Shown here: one piece after another, positions 16,836 through 26,330 of the stretch | Layout: every line of letters starts with the position of its first letter | How positions within the stretch are numbered: the stretch's first letter is position 1 | From: Hydrogenophaga sp. | GTDB taxonomy: Bacteria; Pseudomonadota; Gammaproteobacteria; Burkholderiales; Burkholderiaceae_C | Reading direction: 5' to 3' | DNA: 64,000 nucleotides | Assembly: GCF_018780075.1 (NCBI RefSeq) | Contig: NZ_JADMKB010000132.1 | Coordinates: 20,216-84,215, forward strand | Translations under genes and position numbers: made by a program | The notes under the pieces: generated by a model | Database searches by the model: none | What the model was told of the DNA's origin: nothing | What the model saw: only the letters and a program-made list of their open reading frames with translations

Positions 16836-18281
16836 TCAGGCATGAGCCGGGTTGACGGCGAGCACAGGCACATCCTGCACCCTGCCCTGACGGGTCGTCA
16901 TGATCACGTTCCACAGCATGATGACCATGCCGCCCAGGTACAGCAGACCACCCAGCAGGCGGATGACATAGAAGGGGAAGGTGGCCTTGACCGATTCAAC
17001 GAAGGTGTAGGTCAGGCTGCCGTCGGGGTTGACCGAGCGCCACATCAGGCCCTGCATCACGCCGGCGATCCACATCGCGGCGATGTACAGCACGATGCCG
17101 ATGGTGGCCACCCAGAAGTGGACTTCAATCGCGGGCACCGAATACATCTTCTTCTGGCCGTACAGGCGCGGAATCAGGTAGTACAGCGAACCCATGGACA
17201 CCAGGCCCACCCAGCCGAGCGCGCCGGAGTGCACGTGGCCCACGGTCCAGTCGGTGTAGTGCGACAGCGCGTTGACGGTCTTGATGGACATCATCGGGCC
17301 TTCGAACGTGGACATGCCGTAGAACGACAGGGACACGATCAGGAAGCGCAGGATGGGGTCGTCACGCAGTTTGTGCCAGGCGCCCGACAGGGTCATGATG
17401 CCGTTGATCATGCCGCCCCAGCTGGGGGCCAGCAGGATCAGGGAGAACACCATGCCGACCGATTGCGTCCAGTCGGGCAACGCGGTGTAGTGCAGGTGGT
17501 GAGGACCCGCCCACATGTAGGTGAAGATCAGCGCCCAGAAGTGGACGATGGACAGGCGGTACGAGTAGACCGGGCGCTCGGCCTGCTTGGGGATGAAGTA
17601 GTACATCATGCCCAGGAAGGCGGCCGTCAGGAAGAAGCCCACGGCGTTGTGCCCGTACCACCACTGGATCATCGCGTCCTGCACGCCGGCATAGGCCGAG
17701 TAGGAGTGCGTGGCACCGGTCGGGATGGCCAGGTTGTTGAAGATGTGCAGCAGGGCAATGGTGATGATGTAGGCACCAAAGAACCAGTTGGCCACGTAGA
17801 TGTGCTTCACCTTGCGGGTGCCGACCGTGCCGAAGAACACGATCGCATACGACACCCACACCACGGTGATCAACAGGTCAATCGGCCAGATCAGTTCGGC
17901 GTATTCCTTGCCCTGGGTCAGCCCCAGGGGCAACGACACGACGGCCCCCACGATCACCGCGTTCCAGCCCCAGAAGGTGAGCCAGGCGAGCTTGTTGGAA
18001 AACAGGTTGGTGTGGCAGGTTCGCTGCACCACGTAGTAGCTGGTCGCAAACAGGACCGACCCACCAAACGCAAAAATCACCGCGTTGGTGTGCAAGGGGC
18101 GAAGACGGCCGTAGGTCAGCCATTCAATGCCCATGTTGAGCTCGGGCCAGGTCAACTGGGCCGCAATGATCACCCCCACCAGCATGCCGACCACGCCGTA
18201 GATCACGGACATGATGGCAAACCCGCGGACCACACTGTCGTTATAGACCGCCGGCTGGCTGGTCTTTGATGTCACGGACAT
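16836..18281 (-). CDS. ccoN: cbb3-type cytochrome c oxidase subunit I
   Basis: 481-aa catalytic subunit of the high-affinity terminal oxidase (haem b, haem b3, CuB), twelve transmembrane helices. ATG 18281 has GAGGAG 6 nt upstream. Haem/copper ligands visible: [24 protein letters not shown] and the pair in [13 protein letters not shown]. Promoter region carries an FNR box 58 bp before the start (18339-18352). First large gene of ccoNOQP, with ccoS and ccoI upstream on the same strand. Confidence 0.97.
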   Translation of the reverse strand: MSVTSKTSQPAVYNDSVVRGFAIMSVIYGVVGMLVGVIIAAQLTWPELNMGIEWLTYGRLRPLHTNAVIFAFGGSVLFATSYYVVQRTCHTNLFSNKLAWLTFWGWNAVIVGAVVSLPLGLTQGKEYAELIWPIDLLITVVWVSYAIVFFGTVGTRKVKHIYVANWFFGAYIITIALLHIFNNLAIPTGATHSYSAYAGVQDAMIQWWYGHNAVGFFLTAAFLGMMYYFIPKQAERPVYSYRLSIVHFWALIFTYMWAGPHHLHYTALPDWTQSVGMVFSLILLAPSWGGMINGIMTLSGAWHKLRDDPILRFLIVSLSFYGMSTFEGPMMSIKTVNALSHYTDWTVGHVHSGALGWVGLVSMGSLYYLIPRLYGQKKMYSVPAIEVHFWVATIGIVLYIAAMWIAGVMQGLMWRSVNPDGSLTYTFVESVKATFPFYVIRLLGGLLYLGGMVIMLWNVIMTTRQGRVQDVPVLAVNPAHA

Positions 18282-18338
18282 ACACAACTCCTCATTAATG
18301 TCACCGGGCAAGTGTCCACATGTAACCTCACAGGTGCC

Positions 18339-18352
18339 TTGACTTAAGTCAA
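18339..18352. promoter_or_regulatory. FNR box upstream of ccoN, overlapping the ccoS stop codon
   Basis: TTGAC-TTAA-GTCAA, a perfect palindrome of the FNR type. Its centre is about 65 bp upstream of the ccoN ATG, which suits a class II site with a short leader. The box contains the ccoS stop codon (TGA at 18349-18351 on the minus strand). Confidence 0.8.
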
Positions 18353-18486
18353 TCGCCCCTCAGAACACGCTCACCTTCACGATCGATGTTGTCAAACTGG
18401 CCTGCGTTGAGCGCCCACCAGAAGATGCCGATGATGATGAAAACCAGCACCACCGACACGGGGATCAGCAAATACAAAACGTCCAC
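18349..18486 (-). CDS. ccoS: cbb3-type oxidase assembly protein CcoS
   Basis: 45-aa single-pass membrane protein from GTG 18486, with GAGG 8 nt upstream. Sequence begins [16 protein letters not shown], continues [15 protein letters not shown], then a short charged tail: the signature of CcoS/FixS, needed for cofactor insertion into CcoN. It lies between ccoI (39-nt gap) and ccoN. Its final codons are embedded in the ccoN FNR box. Confidence 0.9.
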   Translation of the reverse strand: MDVLYLLIPVSVVLVFIIIGIFWWALNAGQFDNIDREGERVLRGD

Positions 18487-18525
18487 GGTAAGTCCCTCGA
18501 AAAAAATAGGTGGGCCCCACCCCGG

Positions 18526-20976
18526 TCAGGGGGTGGCAGCCATAGCGTCCGGTGAATGGAGGTCCGGCACAGGCCCCATGTCGCGGGTCAGTCGCAGCGC
18601 GTTGGCGATCACCAGCAACGAACTGGCCGCCATGCCCAGACCCGCCAGCCAGGGGGGCATCCAGCCGACCAGCGCCAGCGGCACGCTGACCAGGTTGTAG
18701 ATCGCCGCCCAGGCGAGGTTCTGCCGCACGATGCGCATGGTGGAGCGTGCCTGCCTGAGCGTCAACACCACGTCCATGACCTTGCCACCTTGAATGACAT
18801 AGTCCGACTGGGCCTGCGCCAGCGGTGCGGCATGGCCCAGCGCGAACGAGGTGTCGGCCCTGGCGAGCACCGGGCCGTCGTTCAGACCGTCGCCCACCAT
18901 CGCCAGACGGACACCGCGCGCCTGCAAGGCCACCACCTCGGCCAGCTTCTGCTCGGGTGACGCACCGGCGATCACATGCTCCACACCCACGGCCTGAGCC
19001 ACCTCCCGCGCCGCGCTCTCACGGTCGCCGGACAACAGCCAGGTGGCCAGGCCCATGCTGCGCAGCGCAGCCACCGCGGCCTGCGCGTCGTCCCTCAGGC
19101 CCTCCTGCAGCTCGAAACTCGCCAGCCAGCCATGGCCATCGGCCAGGTGAACCCGCGAACCGCCCTTGTCGCCCTGTGGCCCACGCCGGACCTCCAGCCC
19201 GCAAAAGACGGCCGATCCGAGCCTCGCTTCGCCGCCGTTGTCCCAACGGCCCTGCATGCCCTGCCCGGCCGCTTCTGTCACCTCGACCGGCGCGGGTCGT
19301 GCCGGCGGCAGCCCCGCCGCGCGAGCCGCCTCGACCAGTGCCCGCGATACCGGGTGCAGCGACCCTGCCGCCAGAGCGGCCGCCAGTGCCAGGGCCTGGT
19401 CGCGAGCCACGCCATCCCGCAGGGTCATGCCGCGGAGCACCAGGCGGTCGTGCGTCAGGGTCCCGGTCTTGTCGAACACCACGGCGTTGATCCCCGCCAG
19501 GTTCTCGAACGCCTGCAGGCGCCGCACCAGGATGCCGCGCCGCGCCAGCGCACCGGCGGCGCTCAGCATGGCCGCCGGCGTGGCCAGCGACAACGCGCAC
19601 GGACAGGTCACGATCAACACCGCCACCGCGACCGCCAGGGCCTTGGTGTGATCGATCTGCCACCAGTACCAGAAAGCCAGGGCCGCCGCCGCCAGCACCA
19701 GCGCGAGGAACGGCGCAGCGATGCGGTCTGCCAGGACGGCCAGCCGGGGCTTTTCGGTCGAGGCTTTTTCCATGAGCGCCACGATCTGCGCAAACCGCGT
19801 GTCACGGCCCAGCCGGATCACCGTCAGCAAGACAGGCCCGGCCAGGTTGAAACTGCCGGCCACCACCGCGTCGCCCGCGTTGCGGGTCACGGGGTGGGAT
19901 TCGCCCGTGAGCAGGGCTTCATCGACCGTGGCCGACGCACTCAACAAGTCACCGTCGCCCGGGAAGGCCTGACCGGCCTGCACGCGGACCACGTCGCCCA
20001 CCAGCAGCCGGCGCACCGAGACGGTCTCAAACACGCCCTCGCCCTTCTGCCGGTCGCAGACTTCAGGCAAGCGGTTCATCAGCGCATCCAGCGCACCCGC
20101 GGTGCGATCGCGGGCCTTGAGCTCCAGGTAGCGGCCACCCAGCAGGAAAAACACGAACATCGTCAGCGAGTCGAACCAGACCTCCTGCCCCCAGGGGCCA
20201 GTCGGATCGAAAGTGGCCGCGGAACTCGCCAGAAAAGCCACGAGGATGCCGATGGACACCGGTGTGTCCATGCCCACACGACCGAGCCGCAGGTCGCGCC
20301 ACGCGCCCCTGAAAAACGGTCCGCTGGCGAAAAAAACCACCGGGACGCTCAGGATCCAGCTGGCCCAGCGCAGCAGCTGGTCGATGTCGGCCGGGATCTC
20401 GCCCGGCACCGTCACGTAGGCCGGGAACGCGTACATCATGACCTGCATGGCACAGAAGCCCGCCACGAACAGGCGCCACAGCGCCTGCCGGGTTTCCTTC
20501 AGCCGCTCGCTGATGGACAGGGCCTGCTGCAAGGGCAGCAACCGGTAGCCGGTTTGTCCCACGGCCTGCGCGAGGCTGGAAATGCGGGTCAACGAAGGGT
20601 CCCAACGCAAGGTGAGGCGCCGGGTGGCGGCGTGCACCTGGGCGAACTGCACACCGGGCAGGTCCTGCAAGGCGCACTCCACCGTGTCGGCGCAGGCAGC
20701 GCAGTACATGCCCTGCACCATCAGCACCGATTCGGCGACCGGGCGACCGTCAATTTCTGAAAATTCGGTGAAATCCTGCTGCTCGACCGGGTCGTCGAGG
20801 ACCAGGAAATCGTCGGTCACCGTCAACGGACCCCGGTGGATTCCGAACAGATCAGGCTCCGCGCCCGCCCCGCCCGCCGCCACAGGCTCAGACTGGGAGA
20901 GCCCAAGCAATGACCCCACCGGGGGCGCGGTGACGGCCTCGTTCATGCCGCGAGGGTAATTCAGGTCAGGTTCCAT
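18526..20976 (-). CDS. ccoI: Copper-translocating P1B-type ATPase for cbb3 oxidase
   Basis: 816-aa (from ATG 20976) membrane copper pump supplying CuB. Heavy-metal domain with MYCAAC (about 88-93), transmembrane CPC motif in VTCPCALSLATP, phosphorylation motif DKTGTLT, and hinge MVGDGLNDGPVLA. The gene precedes ccoS. The start is uncertain: an FNR box ends only 5 bp before this ATG, so translation may instead begin at ATG 20946 (MNEAVTAPP), giving 806 aa; the first ten residues carry no known function. Confidence 0.94.
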   Translation of the reverse strand: MEPDLNYPRGMNEAVTAPPVGSLLGLSQSEPVAAGGAGAEPDLFGIHRGPLTVTDDFLVLDDPVEQQDFTEFSEIDGRPVAESVLMVQGMYCAACADTVECALQDLPGVQFAQVHAATRRLTLRWDPSLTRISSLAQAVGQTGYRLLPLQQALSISERLKETRQALWRLFVAGFCAMQVMMYAFPAYVTVPGEIPADIDQLLRWASWILSVPVVFFASGPFFRGAWRDLRLGRVGMDTPVSIGILVAFLASSAATFDPTGPWGQEVWFDSLTMFVFFLLGGRYLELKARDRTAGALDALMNRLPEVCDRQKGEGVFETVSVRRLLVGDVVRVQAGQAFPGDGDLLSASATVDEALLTGESHPVTRNAGDAVVAGSFNLAGPVLLTVIRLGRDTRFAQIVALMEKASTEKPRLAVLADRIAAPFLALVLAAAALAFWYWWQIDHTKALAVAVAVLIVTCPCALSLATPAAMLSAAGALARRGILVRRLQAFENLAGINAVVFDKTGTLTHDRLVLRGMTLRDGVARDQALALAAALAAGSLHPVSRALVEAARAAGLPPARPAPVEVTEAAGQGMQGRWDNGGEARLGSAVFCGLEVRRGPQGDKGGSRVHLADGHGWLASFELQEGLRDDAQAAVAALRSMGLATWLLSGDRESAAREVAQAVGVEHVIAGASPEQKLAEVVALQARGVRLAMVGDGLNDGPVLARADTSFALGHAAPLAQAQSDYVIQGGKVMDVVLTLRQARSTMRIVRQNLAWAAIYNLVSVPLALVGWMPPWLAGLGMAASSLLVIANALRLTRDMGPVPDLHSPDAMAATP

Positions 20977-20980
20977 GGGA

Positions 20981-20994
20981 TTGATTTAAGTCAA
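20981..20994. promoter_or_regulatory. FNR box between ccoI and uspA
   Basis: TTGAT-TTAA-GTCAA, one base from a perfect palindrome. Distance fits a class II promoter for uspA: a TAGCCT/-10-like element around 21017-21022 and a leader of about 30 nt with AGGAGA. For ccoI the distance is too short unless its start lies further in. Confidence 0.75.
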
Positions 20995-21058
20995 CCACCC
21001 ACGGGCGGTCATTGCGTAGCCTAATGCTTCTTCAACAACAACCCACAGGAGAAGAGAC

Positions 21059-21502
21059 ATGTACAAGCGCATTCTGGTGGCCACCGACGGCTCCAAACTG
21101 TCCAACATGGCGGTTGACCACGCCATTGCCCTGGCCGACATCACCGGCGCCGAAGTGATCGCTCTGAAAGTGGTTCCCCGCTACCCGCAGACCTACTTTG
21201 AAGGTGGCGTCGCCCTGGCGGCGGCTGAGGTTGCCCGCATCGAGAAACAATGGAACGACGATGCCATGGAAGCCGTCAACGCGGTGAAGGCCGCGGGCCA
21301 GAAAGTGGAAGTGAAGGTCAAGCCGGTGACGGTGAAGTCCGATCTGATCGCAGAAGCCATCATCGCGGCGGCCAAGCGCAACAAGGTGGACCTGATCGTG
21401 ATGGCCTCGCACGGCCGCAAGGGCATCAAGCGCCTGCTGCTGGGCAGCGAGACGCAGCAGGTGCTGACGCACTCGCACATCCCTGTGCTCGTGCTCCGTT
21501 AG
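21059..21502 (+). CDS. Universal stress protein (UspA family)
   Basis: 147-aa cytoplasmic UspA-domain protein. N-terminal ATDGSKLSNMAVDHA and the C-terminal ATP-loop blocks ASHGRKGIKRLLLGSETQQVL are present, with G-X2-G-X9-G(S) largely met, so it is probably the ATP-binding kind. AGGAGA lies 7-8 nt before the ATG. The upstream FNR box suggests induction at low oxygen, as for Usp proteins of other FNR/ANR regulons. It is transcribed away from ccoI. Confidence 0.9.
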   Translation: MYKRILVATDGSKLSNMAVDHAIALADITGAEVIALKVVPRYPQTYFEGGVALAAAEVARIEKQWNDDAMEAVNAVKAAGQKVEVKVKPVTVKSDLIAEAIIAAAKRNKVDLIVMASHGRKGIKRLLLGSETQQVLTHSHIPVLVLR

Positions 21503-21629
21503 TCCCCCCGCGCCGCCTTCGGCGTCACCCCCCAAGGGGCAACGCGAGTGGCCCGGCGAAGCCGGTTCCACCGCGTTCTGGGTCTTGTTCATGCGCTCCG
21601 GATGGCATGCCGCAGCACGTTTTTTGTTT
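21503..21629. repeat. G+C-rich intergenic element (CCCCCCAAGGGG module)
   Basis: Between the convergent uspA and matB genes is a palindrome-rich stretch with GCCGCCTTCGGC and CCCCCCAAGGGG, similar in words and make-up to the intergenic elements at 54812-54936 and 63000-63050. It may serve as a terminator for either gene; no gene seen. Confidence 0.35.
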
Positions 21630-23171
21630 TCAGGCGAATTCGCCTTTGTATTGATCTCGCAGCAGGTTCTTCTGCACCTTGCCCATGGTGTTGCGGGGCA
21701 GTTCGTTGACCACCCAGCAGCGTTTGGGGATCTTGAAATTGGCGAGTTGGGACTTGAGCACGCCGATCACCTGGTCCGGGTCCACGGCGGCGCCGGGTTT
21801 GGGGATGATCACCGCGACGCCGACCTCGCCGAAGTCCGGGTGCGGCACCCCCACCAGCGCGCTCTCGGCCACGCCAGGCATGTCGTTGATGTAACCCTCG
21901 ATCTCGGCCGGGTAGACGTTGTAGCCACCGGAGATGATCAGGTCTTTGCTGCGACCGACGATGACAACGTAACCCTGTTCGTCCACGCGCCCCACGTCGC
22001 CGGTCTTGAAGAAACCGTCGGCCGTGAACTCCTCGGCCGTTTTTTCCGGCATGCGCCAGTAGCCCTTGAACACGTTGGGCCCACGCACCTGGATGCCACC
22101 GATCTCGCCCTGTGCAACGGTCTGGTCGCCATCACCGACCACCCTCAGCTCCACGCCCGGCAGCGGAAAGCCCACCGTGCCTCCGCGTCGCTCGGTCTGC
22201 CCCGGGTAACGCGGGTCGTCGCCGCAAGGGTTGGACGTGAGCATGACCGTCTCGCTCATGCCGTAGCGCTCCAGAATCGTGTGGCCGGTGCGGACCTGCC
22301 ACTCGGTGAAGGTTTCGATCAGCAACGGTGCCGAACCCGAAATGAACAGCCGCATGTGGCGGGCCTGCGCGGGCGTGAGCGTGGGCTCGGCCAGCATGCG
22401 CACGTACAGCGTGGGCACACCCATGAACACGGTGGCCTCGGCGAACTTGGCGATCGCCCGCTTCGGGTCGAACTTCGAGAACCAGATCATCTTGCTGCCG
22501 TTGATCAGCGCACCGTGGATGGCCACGAACAGGCCGTGCACGTGGAAGATCGGCAGCGCGTGGATCAGCACATCGTCGGGTCGCCAGCCCCAGTGGTCGC
22601 GCAGCACCCGCGCGTTGCTGAGCATGTTGCCGTGCGTGAGCATGGCGCCCTTGCTGCGGCCGGTGGTGCCGCTGGTGTACAGGATGGCAGCCAGGTCGTC
22701 GCTGCCCCTCACTGCGGGCGTGTGGCGGTCGCTCATGTGCGCAGCACGGTCCAGCAGGCTGCCGGTGCGGTCGTCACCCAGCGTGAAGACGAATGCCGTG
22801 CCGGCGGTGAAGGCGATCTTGCTGACCCAGCCGTGGTTCTTCGGGCTGCACACCACGACGGCCGGTTCGGCGTTGCCGATGAAATACTCGATCTCGGCGC
22901 TCTGGTAAGCGGTGTTGAGCGGCAGGAACACATGGCCCGCGCGCAGCGTGGCCAGGTACAGCACCATGGCCTCGACCGATTTTTCCACCTGCACCGCGAT
23001 GCGCGAGTGGGCCGGCAGGTCGAGCGAGTCGATCAGGTTGGCCACCATGGCGGTCGCGCGGTCGAGATCGCACCACGAATAGACCAACCCGTCGTCGGTC
23101 TCCACGGCGGTGCGGTCGAGGTCGGCGGGAAAGGCATCGCGCAAGGCGACGAACAGGTTGTGGTTGCTCAT
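21630..23171 (-). CDS. matB: Malonyl-CoA synthetase
   Basis: 513-aa acyl-adenylate enzyme that activates malonate with ATP and CoA. ANL motifs: LYTSGTTGRSKGAMLTH (A3), ERYGMSETVML (A5), GFFKTGDVGRVDEQGY (A7/A8), RSKDLIISGGYNVYPAEIE and the lysine in NTMGKVQKN (A10). The assignment to MatB rather than another acyl-CoA ligase rests on overall resemblance and on the neighbouring malonyl-CoA decarboxylase. Last gene of the matR-matA-bug-ech-matB operon, 20 nt after the hydratase. Confidence 0.9.
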   Translation of the reverse strand: MSNHNLFVALRDAFPADLDRTAVETDDGLVYSWCDLDRATAMVANLIDSLDLPAHSRIAVQVEKSVEAMVLYLATLRAGHVFLPLNTAYQSAEIEYFIGNAEPAVVVCSPKNHGWVSKIAFTAGTAFVFTLGDDRTGSLLDRAAHMSDRHTPAVRGSDDLAAILYTSGTTGRSKGAMLTHGNMLSNARVLRDHWGWRPDDVLIHALPIFHVHGLFVAIHGALINGSKMIWFSKFDPKRAIAKFAEATVFMGVPTLYVRMLAEPTLTPAQARHMRLFISGSAPLLIETFTEWQVRTGHTILERYGMSETVMLTSNPCGDDPRYPGQTERRGGTVGFPLPGVELRVVGDGDQTVAQGEIGGIQVRGPNVFKGYWRMPEKTAEEFTADGFFKTGDVGRVDEQGYVVIVGRSKDLIISGGYNVYPAEIEGYINDMPGVAESALVGVPHPDFGEVGVAVIIPKPGAAVDPDQVIGVLKSQLANFKIPKRCWVVNELPRNTMGKVQKNLLRDQYKGEFA

Positions 23172-23191
23172 GGGTGGATCGGAAAAATCGT

Positions 23192-23959
23192 TCAGAAAAT
23201 CGGGGGGCGTTTGGCCAGGAAGGCGGCAATGCCTTCCCGGTGTTCGGCGCTGTCGGCGTAATCGTAGGCGGTGGCCAGCAGGGCTTCGGCGTTCTGCCCA
23301 TGGGACAGCGCGCGCAAGGCCTGCTTGTTCATCCTGGCGGCCTGCGGCGCCAGGCGCGTCATGCGCAGCACCCGCTGCAAGGCCTCGGCGGGCACATCGG
23401 CATCGTGCAGCACCCCCTGCAGGAAGCCGCGCACCAGCATCGTGGGCGCGTCCAGCACCGCGGCTTCCAGCAGCATCTGCCGCGCCGTGGCCAACCCCAC
23501 CTCGCGCACGACCAGTTCGGCCTCGCGCGGGGCCATGGGAAAGCCCAGCTTGGCGATGGGTGCACCGAAACGCGCGCCCTGCCCTGCCACACGGACGTCG
23601 CAGCAGCTGGCGATTTCGACCCCGGCGCCCATGCAGTTGCCTTCGATCTGCGCGACGATGGGCAGGTCACAGGCCAGCATGGCCGAGAGGCCACCCCAGA
23701 CGTCGCTTTCATGGAAGTCGCGCAGGCCCTCGGGGTGGAAACGGAAGTCCGTGTACTCGGCGATGTCACCGCCCGCACAGAAATGCCCGCCCTCGCCCGC
23801 CACCCGCACGGCGCGCACGTCGCTGCGCTGCTGCAGCTCGTTGAACACCTGCCGCAGTTCACGCCACATCGCTCGCGACATGGCGTTGAACTTGGCCGGG
23901 TTCGACAAGGTCACCAGCGCGGCAGCGCCATCGATCAGCAGACGGACGTGGCCTGACAT
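23192..23959 (-). CDS. Enoyl-CoA hydratase/isomerase family protein
   Basis: 255-aa crotonase-fold protein from ATG 23959 (MSGHVRLLIDGAAALVTL). The oxyanion-hole block FCAGGDIAEY and IEGNCMGAGVEIASCCDVRVAG are intact; a glutamate occurs in the catalytic loop region (APREAELVVREVG). The substrate is unknown. It is placed between a tricarboxylate-type binding protein and matB, so it may act on malonate-derived or related acyl-CoAs, but a housekeeping role in another pathway is equally possible. Confidence 0.85.
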   Translation of the reverse strand: MSGHVRLLIDGAAALVTLSNPAKFNAMSRAMWRELRQVFNELQQRSDVRAVRVAGEGGHFCAGGDIAEYTDFRFHPEGLRDFHESDVWGGLSAMLACDLPIVAQIEGNCMGAGVEIASCCDVRVAGQGARFGAPIAKLGFPMAPREAELVVREVGLATARQMLLEAAVLDAPTMLVRGFLQGVLHDADVPAEALQRVLRMTRLAPQAARMNKQALRALSHGQNAEALLATAYDYADSAEHREGIAAFLAKRPPIF

Positions 23960-23979
23960 CGGGTGTCTTGTCGGAGGAC

Positions 23980-24966
23980 TCAGTCCAGCTTGGCGCCCGA
24001 GGCCTTGACCACCTGCGCCCATTTTTTCAGTTCGGCCTTGATGAATCCGTCGAACTGCGCGCCGGTGAGGTTGGGGAAGTCGGCACCTTGTGAGGCCCAG
24101 ACGGCCTTGGCTTCGTCGGTCTGGGCGGCCTTGCGGATTTCCTCAATGGCGCGGGCCTGTGCATCGGCCGGTGAGCCCTTGGGCGCCCACACACCGTACC
24201 AGGTGGTCACGTTGTAGTCGGGCAGGCCCACCTCGGCCGCGCTGGGCACATCGGGGAAAGCCGGGTTCCGTTTGTTGCCGGAGACCATCAGCGCCTTGAT
24301 GCGGCCACCCTTGATGTGGGCCGCCGAAGAGCCCAGGCCATCGAACATCATGTCCACGTTGCCCGCGATCAGGTCGTTGAGCGCCGGGCCAGCGCCGCGG
24401 TAGGGAATGTGGGTGATGAACGTCTTGCTCTGCAGCTTGAACAACTCGCCAGCGAGGTGGTGCGAGGTGCCACCACCGGCCGAACCGTAGTTGAGCTTGC
24501 CGGGGCTGGACTTGACCTGTTCGAGAAACGCCTTGAAGTCCAGGTTGCCGAATTTCTTGGCGTTCACCACCAGCACCTGCGGCACGCTGGCCACCTGGAT
24601 CAGTGGCACCAGATCACGCTCCAGGTCGTAGTCCAGCCTGGGGTACATGCTGGGCGCTATGGTGTGATGCACCGCGCCCATGAACAGGGTGTAGCCGTCG
24701 GGCGTGGCCTTGGCCGCGATGCCCGCCCCCAAGGTCCCGCCAGCGCCACCGCGGTTGTCGATCACCAGCGCTTTGCCCGACAGCTTGGCAAACTGGGCGG
24801 CCATCGGACGGGCAAAGGCATCGGTGCCACCGCCGGCCGGGAACGGCACGATCATGGTGACCGGCTTGCTCGGCCAGCTGGACTGGGCGTGGCCCATCGT
24901 GCTGTACAGCGTGGCGCCGACCATCGCCGCTCGCAGGACGTCTCGTCGGTTCAGACCTTGTTGCAT
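23980..24966 (-). CDS. Tripartite tricarboxylate transporter-type solute-binding protein (Bug family)
   Basis: 328-aa periplasmic binding protein. ATG 24966 gives MQQGLNRRDVLRAAMVGATL..GHAQ, a signal peptide with a twin-arginine-like NRRDVLR start. The mature part contains WPSKPVTMIVPFPAGGGTDAFAR, LDYDLERDLVPLIQVA and YRGAGPALNDLIAGNVDMMFDGL, standard Bug blocks. Located 35 nt after matA; likely captures malonate or a related dicarboxylate. The membrane partners TctA/TctB are not in the window. Confidence 0.92.
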   Translation of the reverse strand: MQQGLNRRDVLRAAMVGATLYSTMGHAQSSWPSKPVTMIVPFPAGGGTDAFARPMAAQFAKLSGKALVIDNRGGAGGTLGAGIAAKATPDGYTLFMGAVHHTIAPSMYPRLDYDLERDLVPLIQVASVPQVLVVNAKKFGNLDFKAFLEQVKSSPGKLNYGSAGGGTSHHLAGELFKLQSKTFITHIPYRGAGPALNDLIAGNVDMMFDGLGSSAAHIKGGRIKALMVSGNKRNPAFPDVPSAAEVGLPDYNVTTWYGVWAPKGSPADAQARAIEEIRKAAQTDEAKAVWASQGADFPNLTGAQFDGFIKAELKKWAQVVKASGAKLD

Positions 24967-25001
24967 GGGGTTTGTCTCCTGTTGTGGTTGGGATGGCAGC
25001 G

Positions 25002-26330
25002 TCAAAGGTAAAGATCCTTGATCGCCGTGGCTATCGGGATTTTTCCCTGCGTGAGCGCGGCCCGGTTCTTGTCAAGCCGCTTGGGATCGTAGAGGTAGTT
25101 CACCATCAGGCCATAGGACTGCTTGAAGCCCTTGGCCGACGGGTCGCCGGCCCAGTTGAGACGCTCAACGCGCGCGCCGTTGCCCAGGTGGAAACGCGCC
25201 ACCGGGTCCAGCGGTTTGCCGTCCTGCAGCTCCATGCCCAGGTAACGTGCGGCCCAGCCCAGCAAAGCCAGGCGCTCTGGGGCCTTTTCCCCCAGCTCGG
25301 CCGCGTTGTCCCAGGCCTTGAGCAAATCAGCGGGCGCCGCCTTGTTCAGCCAAGTGCGCAGCCCCGGTATCGGCGAGAGCGTGGCGAAGGTCTTGAGGCG
25401 GGGGAACTCCTGGTGCAGGGTCTCGACCACGCGCTTGATGAGCGAGTCGCCGAAGCTCACGCCACGCAGGCCCGCCTGCGTGTTGCTGATGGAATAGAAG
25501 ATGGCGGTGGTGGCTCGGTCCAGATCGGCCGGCGCGGCGGCTTCGTCGAGCAGCGGGGTGATGCTGGTCGCGATCTCGTTGACCAGCGCCACCTCCACGA
25601 AGATCAGCGGCTCGCCCGGCAGGCGCGGGTGGAAAAACCCGTAGCAGCGGCGGTCGCTGTCGAGCCGGTTCTTCACGTCGTCCCAGCTGCGGATGTCGTG
25701 CACCGCTTCGTACTTGATGAGCTTTTCCACCAGCGATGCGGGCGAGTCCCAGCTGATGCGGCGCAGCTCCAGGAAACCCACATCGAACCAGGTGGAAAAC
25801 ATGTACTCCATTTCGACATCCAGCGCCCGCAGACGCCGGTCGGTCTTCAATTGGGCCTGCATCTCGGCGCGCAGGTTCACCAGAAAGGCAATGCCCTCCG
25901 GGTGGGCGCTGAAGCGCTGCAGCAAGCGCCGCCGCGGCGACACCGTGGCGCGGCGGTAGAGCACCTCGGCGGCGGCCTCGTCGGGTGTGCCCACGGTGGC
26001 CAGGTAGGTCTCCTGCGCCGCCTTCACCTGCGCCGGGTCGGCCACGAAACGTTCGCTCATGAGCAGCCAGAGATCGCGCCGGTGCGCAGGCGTTGCGCTG
26101 GCGTACCAGTCCACCACCGCCTGGGCCCGGCGCCCGCCCTCCACCTCGCTCACCAGCGGGTCCACGATGGCTTTGAGCTCGTCGAGCTTGTGGCGCAATG
26201 CGCGCGGCGACATGGCCTCCTCACCCTGCCGCAACCGGGCCTGCAAGCGCTCCTGCGTCGAACGCGTCACCGCTGGGGACGGCGCACGCAGGCGGGACAC
26301 ACGCTGGACGATCCATTCGGTGGTGTTCAT
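25002..26330 (-). CDS. matA: Malonyl-CoA decarboxylase
   Basis: 442-aa enzyme converting malonyl-CoA to acetyl-CoA and CO2. N-terminal helical domain then acetyltransferase-like catalytic domain with FYSISNTQAGLRGVSFG, FATLSPIPGLRTWL and the terminal FHLGNGARVERLNW and NYLYDPKRLDKN blocks. It overlaps matR by 4 nt (ATGA, 26327-26330), implying translational coupling. Together with MatB it turns malonate into acetyl-CoA. Confidence 0.96.
   Translation of the reverse strand: MNTTEWIVQRVSRLRAPSPAVTRSTQERLQARLRQGEEAMSPRALRHKLDELKAIVDPLVSEVEGGRRAQAVVDWYASATPAHRRDLWLLMSERFVADPAQVKAAQETYLATVGTPDEAAAEVLYRRATVSPRRRLLQRFSAHPEGIAFLVNLRAEMQAQLKTDRRLRALDVEMEYMFSTWFDVGFLELRRISWDSPASLVEKLIKYEAVHDIRSWDDVKNRLDSDRRCYGFFHPRLPGEPLIFVEVALVNEIATSITPLLDEAAAPADLDRATTAIFYSISNTQAGLRGVSFGDSLIKRVVETLHQEFPRLKTFATLSPIPGLRTWLNKAAPADLLKAWDNAAELGEKAPERLALLGWAARYLGMELQDGKPLDPVARFHLGNGARVERLNWAGDPSAKGFKQSYGLMVNYLYDPKRLDKNRAALTQGKIPIATAIKDLYL

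Noticed and set aside
21059..21502. Idea that uspA belongs to the malonate operon
   Set aside because: It is on the opposite strand and has its own FNR box and ribosome-binding site.
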